A stretch of DNA of 64,000 bases from contig OY969575.1 in the NCBI GenBank assembly GCA_963701205.1, forward strand, positions 1,302,001-1,366,000, written 5' to 3'. The notes under the pieces are model-generated. The model saw only the letters and a list, made by a program, of their open reading frames with translations. It was not told where the DNA came from and searched no databases. The DNA is from JALZKA01 sp963701205 (GTDB lineage: Bacteria > Actinomycetota > Thermoleophilia > Solirubrobacterales > 70-9). Positions 7,833 through 15,919 of this stretch are shown one piece after another (within the stretch, counting starts at the first letter, position 1; each line of letters starts with the position of its first letter). The position numbers and the translations under genes are program-made.

Positions 7833-9992
7833 CTAGAGCCGGGGCTCGGCCCCAGCGGGCTGAAGCTCCGACGGCTCAACCCGCAAGAGCTTTGCGGGGA
7901 AGCTCGGCAGCCACCAGTTCCAGCGGCCCATCAGCGAGATGACCGCCGGAACGATCAGCGCCCGCACCACCGTTGCGTCGAGCAGGATTCCGGCGCCGAG
8001 CCCGGTCGCGAACATCTTGATGTCCGTACCTGGACTCGAGGCCATCGCGGTAAACGCCAAAAACAAGATCAGCGCTGCGCTGGTCACGAGTCGGCCGGTG
8101 CGGCCGATCCCCTGGATCACCGCCGTCTCGGTTGAGCCCGTGCGGTCGTACTCCTCCCGCATCCGGCTCAGGATGAACACCTCGTAGTCCATCGAGAGGC
8201 CGAACAGGAAGGCGAAGATCATCAGCGGCATCCAGGACGGGATCGACCCGGTCGCTTCAATGCCGAAGATCAGCTCGGATCCATACCCGTGCTGCCAGAC
8301 CAAGACGAGGACGCCCCAGGCTGCAGCGACGCTGATCACGTTCAGAATGATCGCTTTCAGCGGCAAAAGCAGCGAGCGGAAGGCCCGCGCCAACAGGATG
8401 AACGTCGTCACCGTGATGAGCGCGATCATCAGCGGAAAGCTGCCGTAGACAGCGTCAATGAAGTCCTCGTTGGCGGCCGGCTGCCCACCAACGCGGACGT
8501 CGGGACCGACCCCGTTAGCGGCGGCTCGAACGGCTTCGATCGAGTCCTTGCCCTCGCTTGAGCCCGAGTCAAGTGTGGGTATTGCCTCGACCAGAGCCGT
8601 GTCGCCCTGGCGCCACGTGGCGTCGGTTGGAGCGACGGCACCATGGATGCCGTCAACCGCCCCCACGGCGCTGGCGACGTCCTGGGGATCGGTGTCGCCG
8701 TCGATCAGGATCTCGTGCGGAAGCAGAGCACCCTCGCCGATCCCCGACTCCTCGAGCGCGATCAGACCGTCCCTTGCTGCGCCGGATTTGGCGATGGTGT
8801 CGGCGTCGGTGCTACCCAGCTGCAGATCGGTAGCGGCGAATGCGAGCGCCAGGACAATCGCCATGCCCGCGCCAGCGGCAAGCCAGCGGCGCCGCGAGAC
8901 GGCTTCCGCCCAGCGGGTCCAGGCGCGGCTGGCCTTGTCGTCGGTGCGACGGTGCGGCCAGTCAAGCCGAGCCCCCGCCTTGGCCAGTACAACCGGCAGC
9001 AGGGTGATGGCAACGAGTGTCGAGACCAGCGGGATCAGCATGCCGCCGTAGCCCATCGAGCGCAGGAACGGCAATGGCAACGCGATCAGGGCCAGGAGCC
9101 CGATGGCGACTGTGATGCCGCTGAAGATCACGGCGCGACCCGCCGTCTCCATCGCGATCTGGACCGCCTCGTCGCCCGTGTGCCCGTGTGTCCGTTCCTC
9201 GCGCCAGCGGGAAACGACGATCAACGAGTAGTCAATCGAGACTCCCAGGCCGAGCAGTGCAATCAGAAACTGGACAATGGGGGAAACCGTCGTCAACTCG
9301 GTCAGGCCCAGAAGCAGCAGGAAGGTGGTCATGATCGAAACCACGGCCATCAGGATCGGCACGATCGCCAAGAACGAGGCGAAAACGAACGCCAGTACTG
9401 CGAGCGCGCCAGTGCCGCCGATCAACGCTTCAAGCAGGACCCCGGGCCCTTCGTTGTCGGCGCCCGAATCCTCAAACAGCGCGTCGAAGCCGGTCAGCAG
9501 CACGGGCTCGCCGGCGACCGTCGCATCGTCAACGACCGCGCTAGCCGCCTTTTCGGCTTTGGGATTCTCGCCGAAGAACGAGTCTGGATCGGGCTGCGGG
9601 TAGACGACCGCGAAGGTCGTCTGGCCGTCGGCGGAGACGAAGGTGTCATCGCCGGTCGACGCGTAGGACGCGATGCGGGAGTTGGGGAGCGCCTTGTTCA
9701 GCTCGGCATCGAGCTTTTCAAGGTCCGCCAAAACCGCGGGCGAGGAGTCGAGGGAGGTTCCCTCGGGCAGGGTCACGACAGGCAGGAGCGGGACGGTGTC
9801 GCCGCCAGTGCCCTGGTAGTTGGCCGCGATCGCAACGTTCGTCTCCCAGCCCTCCTTGTCGGGCACGGAGAATTCGGCTTCCAGCGCATCCGACGCGGGG
9901 CCTGAAGCCGCCATGCCCGCGATCGTCAAGAAGATCCAAGCGATTACTACGGTGCGCTTGTGGGCCAGGACCCAGCGAGTCAGTGAAGCCAC
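7833..9992 (-). CDS. MMPL/RND-superfamily membrane transporter
   Basis: This 719-residue protein has the MMPL layout: an N-terminal helix (KRTVVIAWIFLTIAG), a large extracytoplasmic loop, a six-helix bundle with LGLGVSIDYSLIVVSRWREE, then a second loop and a second bundle with FLFGLSMDYEVFILSRMREEY. The Asp-Tyr pairs in the two bundles are the expected proton-relay residues. It probably exports lipids or hydrophobic compounds, but the substrate cannot be inferred. The GTG at 9992 has a clear ribosome site (ggaggt, about six bases away), unlike the many leaderless neighbours. It is convergent with topA (three-base gap) and divergent from tmk. A 22-bp inverted repeat in the shared upstream region may be its operator. 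Confidence 0.92.
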   Translation of the reverse strand: MASLTRWVLAHKRTVVIAWIFLTIAGMAASGPASDALEAEFSVPDKEGWETNVAIAANYQGTGGDTVPLLPVVTLPEGTSLDSSPAVLADLEKLDAELNKALPNSRIASYASTGDDTFVSADGQTTFAVVYPQPDPDSFFGENPKAEKAASAVVDDATVAGEPVLLTGFDALFEDSGADNEGPGVLLEALIGGTGALAVLAFVFASFLAIVPILMAVVSIMTTFLLLLGLTELTTVSPIVQFLIALLGLGVSIDYSLIVVSRWREERTHGHTGDEAVQIAMETAGRAVIFSGITVAIGLLALIALPLPFLRSMGYGGMLIPLVSTLVAITLLPVVLAKAGARLDWPHRRTDDKASRAWTRWAEAVSRRRWLAAGAGMAIVLALAFAATDLQLGSTDADTIAKSGAARDGLIALEESGIGEGALLPHEILIDGDTDPQDVASAVGAVDGIHGAVAPTDATWRQGDTALVEAIPTLDSGSSEGKDSIEAVRAAANGVGPDVRVGGQPAANEDFIDAVYGSFPLMIALITVTTFILLARAFRSLLLPLKAIILNVISVAAAWGVLVLVWQHGYGSELIFGIEATGSIPSWMPLMIFAFLFGLSMDYEVFILSRMREEYDRTGSTETAVIQGIGRTGRLVTSAALILFLAFTAMASSPGTDIKMFATGLGAGILLDATVVRALIVPAVISLMGRWNWWLPSFPAKLLRVEPSELQPAGAEPRL

Positions 9993-10048
9993 TCGTTACC
10001 TCCGAATAGGACGTTGATCAGAAGCCGACAGTTTGGCAACCCGGTGCT

Positions 10049-10070
10049 TGCGAATTTGTGAACATTCGCA
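10049..10070. promoter_or_regulatory. Inverted repeat, possible operator between the MMPL gene and tmk
   Basis: Two perfect 7-bp arms (tgcgaat/attcgca) flank an eight-base centre in the 107-base divergent spacer. The symmetry and size fit a dimeric repressor site of the TetR kind, which often controls MMPL exporters. No TetR gene is in the window, so the regulator is unknown. Confidence 0.4.
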
Positions 10071-10099
10071 CGTGCGCGGCTCAGATACCGTGACTGGCG

Positions 10100-10762
10100 A
10101 TGTTCATCTCCTTCGAAGGCATCGATCGCTCCGGCAAATCAACCCAGGCGGCGCTACTGGCCGCGGCGCTCGGCCCGCAGGCGGTCCTGCTCCGCGAGCC
10201 CGGCGGCACTCCCGCCGGTGAGCGAATTCGCGAGCTGATCAAGGATCCGGGCACGGAGCTGGGCCCGACGGCGGAGTTGATGTTGTTCCTTGCCGCTCGT
10301 GCGGAGCTGGCGACGAGCGTGATCGCACCGGCGATGGGATCCGGCAGCGACATTGTCTGCGACCGCTACATGGATTCGAGCGTCGCCTATCAGGGCCAGG
10401 CGGTGGGCCGGGGTCTGGCCGGTCCCGAAGCTGATTTCGCCGCAGCGTTGGCGGCTGGAATCGAGGCGATTGAGAGCCTGAACGCGACCGTTGTCGGCCC
10501 GGCGCTGCCGGACTTGACCCTGCTGATCCGCGTTGACGCGGATCGCGCGGCCGAGCGCGGCCAATCGCGGCTGGCGGCCGGCCTTGCGGATGGGGGTGAT
10601 CGCTTCGAGGGCCGAGGCCTGGCCTTTCAGCGGGCGGTGGCCGCCGTCTACGACGAGTTGTCGGCGCGCCACCCCGGGCGGATCGCCGTCATCGACGGCG
10701 AGGGCGAGCCGGGAGTGGTGCATGAGCGGGTCCTTGCGGCCCTGGAGCGGGCGCGGCGATGA
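10100..10762 (+). CDS. tmk: Thymidylate kinase
   Basis: dTMP kinase phosphorylates dTMP to dTDP with ATP for DNA synthesis. The 220-residue protein has the P-loop FEGIDRSGKST (residues 5 to 15), LREPGGTPAGERIRELI, the DRY-type CDRYMDSSVAYQG, and a short Arg-containing LID (RGQSRLAAGL). The P-loop has Arg where many homologues have Gly. The ATG at 10100 follows TACCGT (10086 to 10091) by eight bases, suggesting a leaderless mRNA. The stop overlaps the holB start by four bases (ATGA), so the two are translationally coupled, a common replication-gene pairing. Confidence 0.95.
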   Translation: MFISFEGIDRSGKSTQAALLAAALGPQAVLLREPGGTPAGERIRELIKDPGTELGPTAELMLFLAARAELATSVIAPAMGSGSDIVCDRYMDSSVAYQGQAVGRGLAGPEADFAAALAAGIEAIESLNATVVGPALPDLTLLIRVDADRAAERGQSRLAAGLADGGDRFEGRGLAFQRAVAAVYDELSARHPGRIAVIDGEGEPGVVHERVLAALERARR

Positions 10763-11907
10763 CCGCTGCGCTCGAGGTGCCGGCGACCATCGCCGCGGCC
10801 ACCGACGACCAGCCGGCGGCCCGCCTTGCCCTCGTTGCTGCGCTCGCGACGCCAGGCCATGCCTACCTGTTTTCCGGCCCTCCCGGCTCAGGCAAGCGCC
10901 GGGCCGCCCGAGCCTTCGTGGCGGAGCTGATCGCGGCGGGTGCGCCCGATCCCGGGTCGGCGATTCGCCGGGTGCTCGCCGATCCGTCGCCCCACCCCGA
11001 CCTGGCCTGGCTGCGCCCGGCCGGCGCCCAGCACCTTGTCGAAGAGGTGCGCGAGCGCGTGATCGAGGCGGCGCCCTACCGGCCGTTTGAAGGTGAGCGC
11101 CGAGCGTTCGTCCTCGAGGAGGCCGACGCCATGGCCGAGGAGAGCCAGAACGCGCTGCTGAAGACTCTGGAGGAGCCCGCGCCGTTCGCGCACCTGATCC
11201 TGATCGCCTCACAGCCCAGCGCCCTGCTCGACACCGTCAGGTCGCGCTGCCAGGAGATCCGCTTTGTGGCGCTCGGCCCGCAGGCGATCGAGGATCGGCT
11301 GGCAGGCTCGCACGCGGGTGTTGACGAGCTGACCCTCCGCGCAGCGGCCCGTTTGGCCGGCGGCGATTTGGAGCGCGCGGAACTACTGCTCTCAGACCGG
11401 GGGGCCGCCCTGCGCGTCGAGGCCGAGCGACTTGCCCGCGCGATTCGGGCCGGCGAGCTTGCCGACGCGCCGTGGGGCGGGCTCTTGGAGGCGGCCGCGG
11501 AGCGTGGCGAGGAGGTCGGCGCGATCGCCAAGGCAAAGGTGGACGCGCTGGCCGACCAGGCCAAGGAGTCGGCTGACCCACGATCGGAGCGGCATCTGCG
11601 ACGCGATGCCGAGGAAGCTGGCAAGCGGGCAACGCGGCGCGGCCGGACCGACGCGCTCGACACTTCCCTCGCGCTGCTCGGCGCCTGGGTTCGGGATCTG
11701 GCGGCCGTCGCCGAGGGCGCCGCAGAGCTCGTGCTGACCGCCGACCGGGCGGTCGAGCTGGGGGCGGATGCGGAAGGGATGGATCCGCGCCGCGCCCGCC
11801 GCGCAGCGGAACTCGTGATGGACACCCGTCGCCGCCTGGGCGTGAACGTCAGCGAGGAGCTCGCGCTTGAAGCGCTCTCGTTCCGGCTCGAGTATCTCTT
11901 GCGGTAG
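10759..11907 (+). CDS. holB: DNA polymerase III clamp-loader subunit delta prime
   Basis: Delta prime is the stator of the clamp loader that opens and loads the beta sliding clamp. The 382-residue AAA+ protein has a P-loop at residues 40 to 47 (GPPGSGKR), a Walker B-like RRAFVLEEADAM, the sensor-like NALLKTLEEPAP, and the SRC motif as VRSRCQEIRF. The zinc module normally between the P-loop and Walker B (four cysteines) is missing: that stretch reads GAPDPGSAIRRVLADPSPHP. The last 200 residues are alanine-rich helices of the collar region. It overlaps tmk by four bases. Confidence 0.88.
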   Translation: MTAALEVPATIAAATDDQPAARLALVAALATPGHAYLFSGPPGSGKRRAARAFVAELIAAGAPDPGSAIRRVLADPSPHPDLAWLRPAGAQHLVEEVRERVIEAAPYRPFEGERRAFVLEEADAMAEESQNALLKTLEEPAPFAHLILIASQPSALLDTVRSRCQEIRFVALGPQAIEDRLAGSHAGVDELTLRAAARLAGGDLERAELLLSDRGAALRVEAERLARAIRAGELADAPWGGLLEAAAERGEEVGAIAKAKVDALADQAKESADPRSERHLRRDAEEAGKRATRRGRTDALDTSLALLGAWVRDLAAVAEGAAELVLTADRAVELGADAEGMDPRRARRAAELVMDTRRRLGVNVSEELALEALSFRLEYLLR

Positions 11908-11934
11908 CCCGGTCGGGTTAGATTGACGGTCACG

Positions 11935-13671
11935 GTGATCGACCCGATCCACAAGATCTCGCTGCGTGGACACCGGCCGTTCGGGGTTCGCCTCTATCTC
12001 GCCATCGCCTTTGCGGGCGTGGCACTGATTACCGCCGGCCTCGCCTTCTTGTTGGTCAACGAGTCGGGCCAGCAACAGGCCGACGAGCGCCTTGACCAGA
12101 TTGCGGCGGGGCGAACCTTTTCGCTTGCCGACGAGGTTGGCAACGTGCCGGCGACAAGAGCCCAATCGACCCTTGATCTCGCGACCCAGGAGGGCTTTAG
12201 CGCCTGGGTGTTTGACGTCAACGGCGATTTCTTGACAACCAGGGTCTCGCAGGGCGTTGCCTTCGCCGATGTCGAGGATGGCGAGTTTGCGCTGAACGAA
12301 GCGCTGGACGGTGGCCGCTACTCCAAGGAGCTTCCCGGCGGCAACACAGTCGTTTCCTCGTTCATCACGCGCGGTACCTCCTTTGAGGGCGCCCTCGTCG
12401 TCCGAGCCGCTCGGCCGGAGGAGCTGCAAAGCGCGATTGAAGCGGTCCGCGGCGACCGGCTGACGGCGCTCGGCGTTGCGGTGTTGGTTGCGGTGGCGAT
12501 CTCGTTTCTGATCGCCAGCGCGATCACGTCCCGAATCAAGCGGCTGGCTTCAAGTGCCGCCAAGCTCAGCCAGGGCCAGCTGGACCGCCCCCTGGAGGGA
12601 ACCGGTGGCCGCGACGAGATCACCGATTTGGGGCAGGCGCTTGAGACCATGCGCGCCGCGCTGCGCCAGACGTTCGACGCGTTGCGCTCTGAGCGCGACC
12701 GGCTGTCGGCGATTTTCGACGCGCTCTCAGACGCGGTAATGGTGGTTGGGCCGGAGGGAGCGGTCCGCTTCTCGAACCCGGCCGCCAGGCCACTGATCTA
12801 TGCCGATGGCAAGGTCGCGGCAACCCTGATCCCCTGGCTGCGGCGGGCGACGCGCGGAGGCTCGGCCGAGCACGACGGTTTGCGAATCGGCGATCGGGTG
12901 TACGCGCTCCAGGTGCGCGAGATCCCGGCCGAGGGCGCGGTCCTTGCGGTCGTCCGCGATCGCACCGAGGAGCTCCAGCGCGAGATCGCCGAGCGCGAGT
13001 TCGTCTCCAACGCGGCTCACGAGTTGCGCAATCCGATCGCGGGAATCTCAGGCGCCGTTGAGGTCCTGCGATCCGGCGCCAAGGACGACCCCGAAGCGCG
13101 TGAGCACTTCCTGCGCCGGCTCGGGCAGGACGTGGAGCGGATCAGCCGGCTGACCGAGTCATTGCTGACCCTGGCGCGGATGGAGGCCGTCGGCGAAGGC
13201 GGCAGCGAGGTCATCGACGTCGGGATCGCCGCTGCCGAGGCGGCGGAGGCCGTGACTCCACCCGAAGGCGTTGAGTTCAAGGTCGATCTTGAGCCCGATC
13301 TTGCCGCTAGCGGCGACCGTATTCTCCTGCGGCAGGTGCTGATCGGACTCCTTACCAACGCGTTCAAGCACACGCCGGCCCCTGGCGCCGTTACGCTTCG
13401 CGCCCATCGCGTTGAAGACAAGGACATCCTGATCGAAGTGACTGACACCGGCAGCGGCATCTCGGCCGAGGAAATCGGCAGGGTCTTCGAGCGGTTTTTC
13501 CGTGGCGAGGAGGCGCGCGAGAAGGATGGCTTTGGCCTTGGACTCTCGATCGCCAAGCGCATGGTTGACGTCATGGGCGGCGAGATCGGGGTTGACTCGA
13601 CACCAGGTGAGGGCAGCGACTTCTGGGTCCGGCTGCCGATCGCCCAACCGGCAGCGACCCCGGTGGCATGA
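11935..13671 (+). CDS. Sensor histidine kinase, PhoR/EnvZ-like
   Basis: This membrane sensor kinase of about 578 residues has an N-terminal helix (LYLAIAFAGVALITAGLAFLLV), an extracytoplasmic sensor of about 130 residues, a second helix near 175 to 195, and a HAMP linker. A PAS-like segment follows (IFDALSDAVMVVGPEG), then the dimerisation box SNAAHELRNPIAG with the phospho-accepting His near residue 362. The ATPase motifs are LLTNAFKHTP, DTGSGIS and GFGLGLSIAKRM. The stimulus is unknown. GTG 11935 is preferred because TAGATT lies ten bases upstream; TTG 11923 is an alternative. It overlaps the response regulator gene by four bases, so they form a cognate pair. Confidence 0.9.
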   Translation: MIDPIHKISLRGHRPFGVRLYLAIAFAGVALITAGLAFLLVNESGQQQADERLDQIAAGRTFSLADEVGNVPATRAQSTLDLATQEGFSAWVFDVNGDFLTTRVSQGVAFADVEDGEFALNEALDGGRYSKELPGGNTVVSSFITRGTSFEGALVVRAARPEELQSAIEAVRGDRLTALGVAVLVAVAISFLIASAITSRIKRLASSAAKLSQGQLDRPLEGTGGRDEITDLGQALETMRAALRQTFDALRSERDRLSAIFDALSDAVMVVGPEGAVRFSNPAARPLIYADGKVAATLIPWLRRATRGGSAEHDGLRIGDRVYALQVREIPAEGAVLAVVRDRTEELQREIAEREFVSNAAHELRNPIAGISGAVEVLRSGAKDDPEAREHFLRRLGQDVERISRLTESLLTLARMEAVGEGGSEVIDVGIAAAEAAEAVTPPEGVEFKVDLEPDLAASGDRILLRQVLIGLLTNAFKHTPAPGAVTLRAHRVEDKDILIEVTDTGSGISAEEIGRVFERFFRGEEAREKDGFGLGLSIAKRMVDVMGGEIGVDSTPGEGSDFWVRLPIAQPAATPVA

Positions 13672-14375
13672 AGCGCAGGATCCTGATCGCCGACGACGAG
13701 CCGTCGGTCCGCGAGGCGGTTGGCTACGCGCTCGGCCAGGAGGGCTTCGAGGTGACGATCGCCGAGGATGGCGACGACGCCGACTCAAAGCTCCAGGGCG
13801 ACATCGAGTTCGATCTGCTGATCCTCGACATCATGATGCCGGGCCGCTCCGGCCTTGATGTCTGCCGCGACGTGCGCTCACGCAGCCCCGTCCCGATCAT
13901 CCTCCTGACCGCCAAGGACGAGGAAGTTGACAAGGTCGTTGGCCTTGAGGTGGGCGCCGACGATTACGTGACGAAGCCGTTTTCCGTCCGCGAGCTGATC
14001 GGGCGCGTCCGCGCCCAGTTGCGCCGCCGCGAGCTTGACCGTCACAGCGTTGACGGCGGTGGCAAGAAGATCGAGGCTGGCGTCGTCACCATCGACCTCT
14101 CGCGCCACCAGGTGATCGTTCGCGGCAAGTCGGTCAATTTGACCCGCTCCGAGTTCCAGGTCCTGCGACTTTTGGCCGAGAACCCCGGGCAGGTTTTCAG
14201 CCGGCTCGAGATCATGGAGGAACTCTGGCAATCCGAGTTCTCCGGCGACGTCCGCGCCTGCGACGTTCACATCTCCAACCTGCGCCAAAAGGTCGAGGTT
14301 GACCCCCAGGATCCCGAACTCGTTGTCACCGTTCGCGGCGTCGGTTACCGCCTTGCGGAGGGCGAGGACGAGTAG
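13668..14375 (+). CDS. OmpR/PhoB-family response regulator
   Basis: This 235-residue regulator has a receiver domain with acidic pocket D9/D10, phospho-acceptor D54 (LLILDIMMPGRSG), T81 and K103 (YVTKPFSVREL). A winged-helix DNA-binding domain follows (LTRSEFQVLRLLAENPGQ, ending VVTVRGVGYRLAEG). The start overlaps the kinase stop (ATGA), so it is the partner of that kinase. Its targets cannot be seen here. Confidence 0.93.
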   Translation: MKRRILIADDEPSVREAVGYALGQEGFEVTIAEDGDDADSKLQGDIEFDLLILDIMMPGRSGLDVCRDVRSRSPVPIILLTAKDEEVDKVVGLEVGADDYVTKPFSVRELIGRVRAQLRRRELDRHSVDGGGKKIEAGVVTIDLSRHQVIVRGKSVNLTRSEFQVLRLLAENPGQVFSRLEIMEELWQSEFSGDVRACDVHISNLRQKVEVDPQDPELVVTVRGVGYRLAEGEDE

Positions 14376-14403
14376 ATCCCCGGCCCCTAGACTGATCCAC
14401 CGC

Positions 14404-14476
14404 GCCGCCGTAGCTCAGTTGGTAGAGCACTTCACTCGTAATGAAGGGGTCAGCGGTTCGAATCCGCTCGGCGGCT
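14404..14476 (+). tRNA. tRNA-Thr (anticodon CGT)
   Basis: A complete 73-base cloverleaf: acceptor gccgccg pairs with cggcggc, the D arm contains agctcagttggtagagc, and the anticodon stem ttca/tgaa closes a loop ctcgtaa with CGT. The T loop is ttcgaat. The discriminator is T and CCA is not encoded. TAGACT at 14388 to 14393 is a probable -10. Confidence 0.96.
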
Positions 14477-14496
14477 CTTAACCGTAGGTCGCCTGC

Positions 14497-15909
14497 TCAG
14501 CTCAAGCGTCGAAGCGCGGAGCGGGCGGCGTTGAAGCCGTTCATTCCGTGGACGCCTGCGCCCGGCGGGGTGGCCGCAGAACAGATATAGACGCCCGGGA
14601 TCCCGGTGGTATACGGGTCGATTGCAAGCCGGGGCCTGACCGGGATCTGCCACGGGGAGTTGGCGCCGGTCACGATGTCGCCGCCGACGTAGTTCGCGTT
14701 GGCTTCCTCGAAGCCAGCGGGGCCGCGAACCGAGATCCCGCGGATTCGATCCCGAACGCCCGGCGCAAAGCGTTCGATCTGGGCGATCACGGCGTCGGTC
14801 GCGTCGCCGTCGTAGCCGTTTGGAACGTGGCCGTAGGACCAAATCGGGTGGACGTCGCCGTTTGAGCGCGAGGGGTCGGCGAGGTACTGCTGGGCGACCA
14901 GCACGCAGGGGCGGTCCGGCATCCTGCCGCGGTTGACCTCGCGCTCGGCGGCCACCAGCTCCGCAAACGAGCCGACGGCGTGGACCGTGCCGGCCGAGCG
15001 GCAGGCCTGGTTCGTCCATGGCACCCCGCCTTCGACGGCGAGATCGACCTTGAAGGCCCCCGGCCCATGTCGGTAGCGGCGGTAGGCGCGGGCGACGTGG
15101 CTCGGCAGGCGATCCCCCGCGATCGTGGCCATGGCGCCCGGCGCGACGTCGAAGAAGTAGGCGTCGGCTCGGTCAAGTTCGTCCAGCGATGTGACCGCTC
15201 GTCCCGTCTCGATCTTGCCGCCGTGCTCGGCGAGAACCGACGCGAGTGCCCCCGTGATCGCCTGCGAGCCTCCCTTTGCAACGGCCCAGCCGAACCTGTG
15301 CCCGGCGGCGATCAGCGCAACCCCGATTGCCGAGCCCAGGGGCAGGTGGAGCGGGCTGAGCGCGTGGGCGGCGGCCCCGCCAAACAGGGCCCGCGCCTGG
15401 GGTGTCGCGAACCGCCGCGCCAAGAGCGTTGCTGGGAGGCCGGCGCGCAGGCCGAACCGGGCCAAGTGGACCGGGTGCCGGGGCAGATGCAAGAGCGGCC
15501 GCATCATGTCGTCGTTCAGGGTCTCGATGGCTGCTGCGGGTGGGCCGAAGACGCCGCTCCAGCGCGTGCCGTCAACGCCGAGCCCGGCTGCCGTTTCGTC
15601 GATGGATTGGTAGAGGACCCCGGCGCTGCCGTCGTCGAGCGGATGGGCCAGATCAACATCGGGCCAGCACCACTCGAGCCCGTGGCGTTCGAGATCGAGC
15701 GAATTCAAAAACGGGGAGCCAACCGCCATTGGGTGCACCGCTGAGCACTCATCGTGGAGGACGCCCGGCAGGGTGAGCTCGCTCGTGCGGGTGCCGCCAC
15801 CGATCCGATCGGCGGCCTCAAGCACGGTGACGCCCACGCCTGCCCGAGCGAGCTCGACCGCGCAGGCCAGGCCGTTCGGCCCGGATCCGACAACGATTGC
15901 GTCGGTCAT
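14497..15909 (-). CDS. FAD-dependent phytoene desaturase-like oxidoreductase
   Basis: This 470-residue flavoprotein of the phytoene desaturase/PYROXD2-like group begins with a dinucleotide-binding fold (IVVGSGPNGLACAVELARAG, then VLEAADRIGGGTRT). It ends with a FAD-binding signature (GVYICSAATPPGAGVHGMNG and GFNAARSALRRL). Such enzymes include carotenoid desaturases and uncharacterised all-trans-retinol saturase-like proteins. No other carotenoid gene is in the window, so the substrate is open. It lies ten bases downstream of the DUF3556 gene on the same strand, so the two probably share an mRNA. Confidence 0.88.
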   Translation of the reverse strand: MTDAIVVGSGPNGLACAVELARAGVGVTVLEAADRIGGGTRTSELTLPGVLHDECSAVHPMAVGSPFLNSLDLERHGLEWCWPDVDLAHPLDDGSAGVLYQSIDETAAGLGVDGTRWSGVFGPPAAAIETLNDDMMRPLLHLPRHPVHLARFGLRAGLPATLLARRFATPQARALFGGAAAHALSPLHLPLGSAIGVALIAAGHRFGWAVAKGGSQAITGALASVLAEHGGKIETGRAVTSLDELDRADAYFFDVAPGAMATIAGDRLPSHVARAYRRYRHGPGAFKVDLAVEGGVPWTNQACRSAGTVHAVGSFAELVAAEREVNRGRMPDRPCVLVAQQYLADPSRSNGDVHPIWSYGHVPNGYDGDATDAVIAQIERFAPGVRDRIRGISVRGPAGFEEANANYVGGDIVTGANSPWQIPVRPRLAIDPYTTGIPGVYICSAATPPGAGVHGMNGFNAARSALRRLS

Positions 15910-15919
15910 CGGCGCAACC

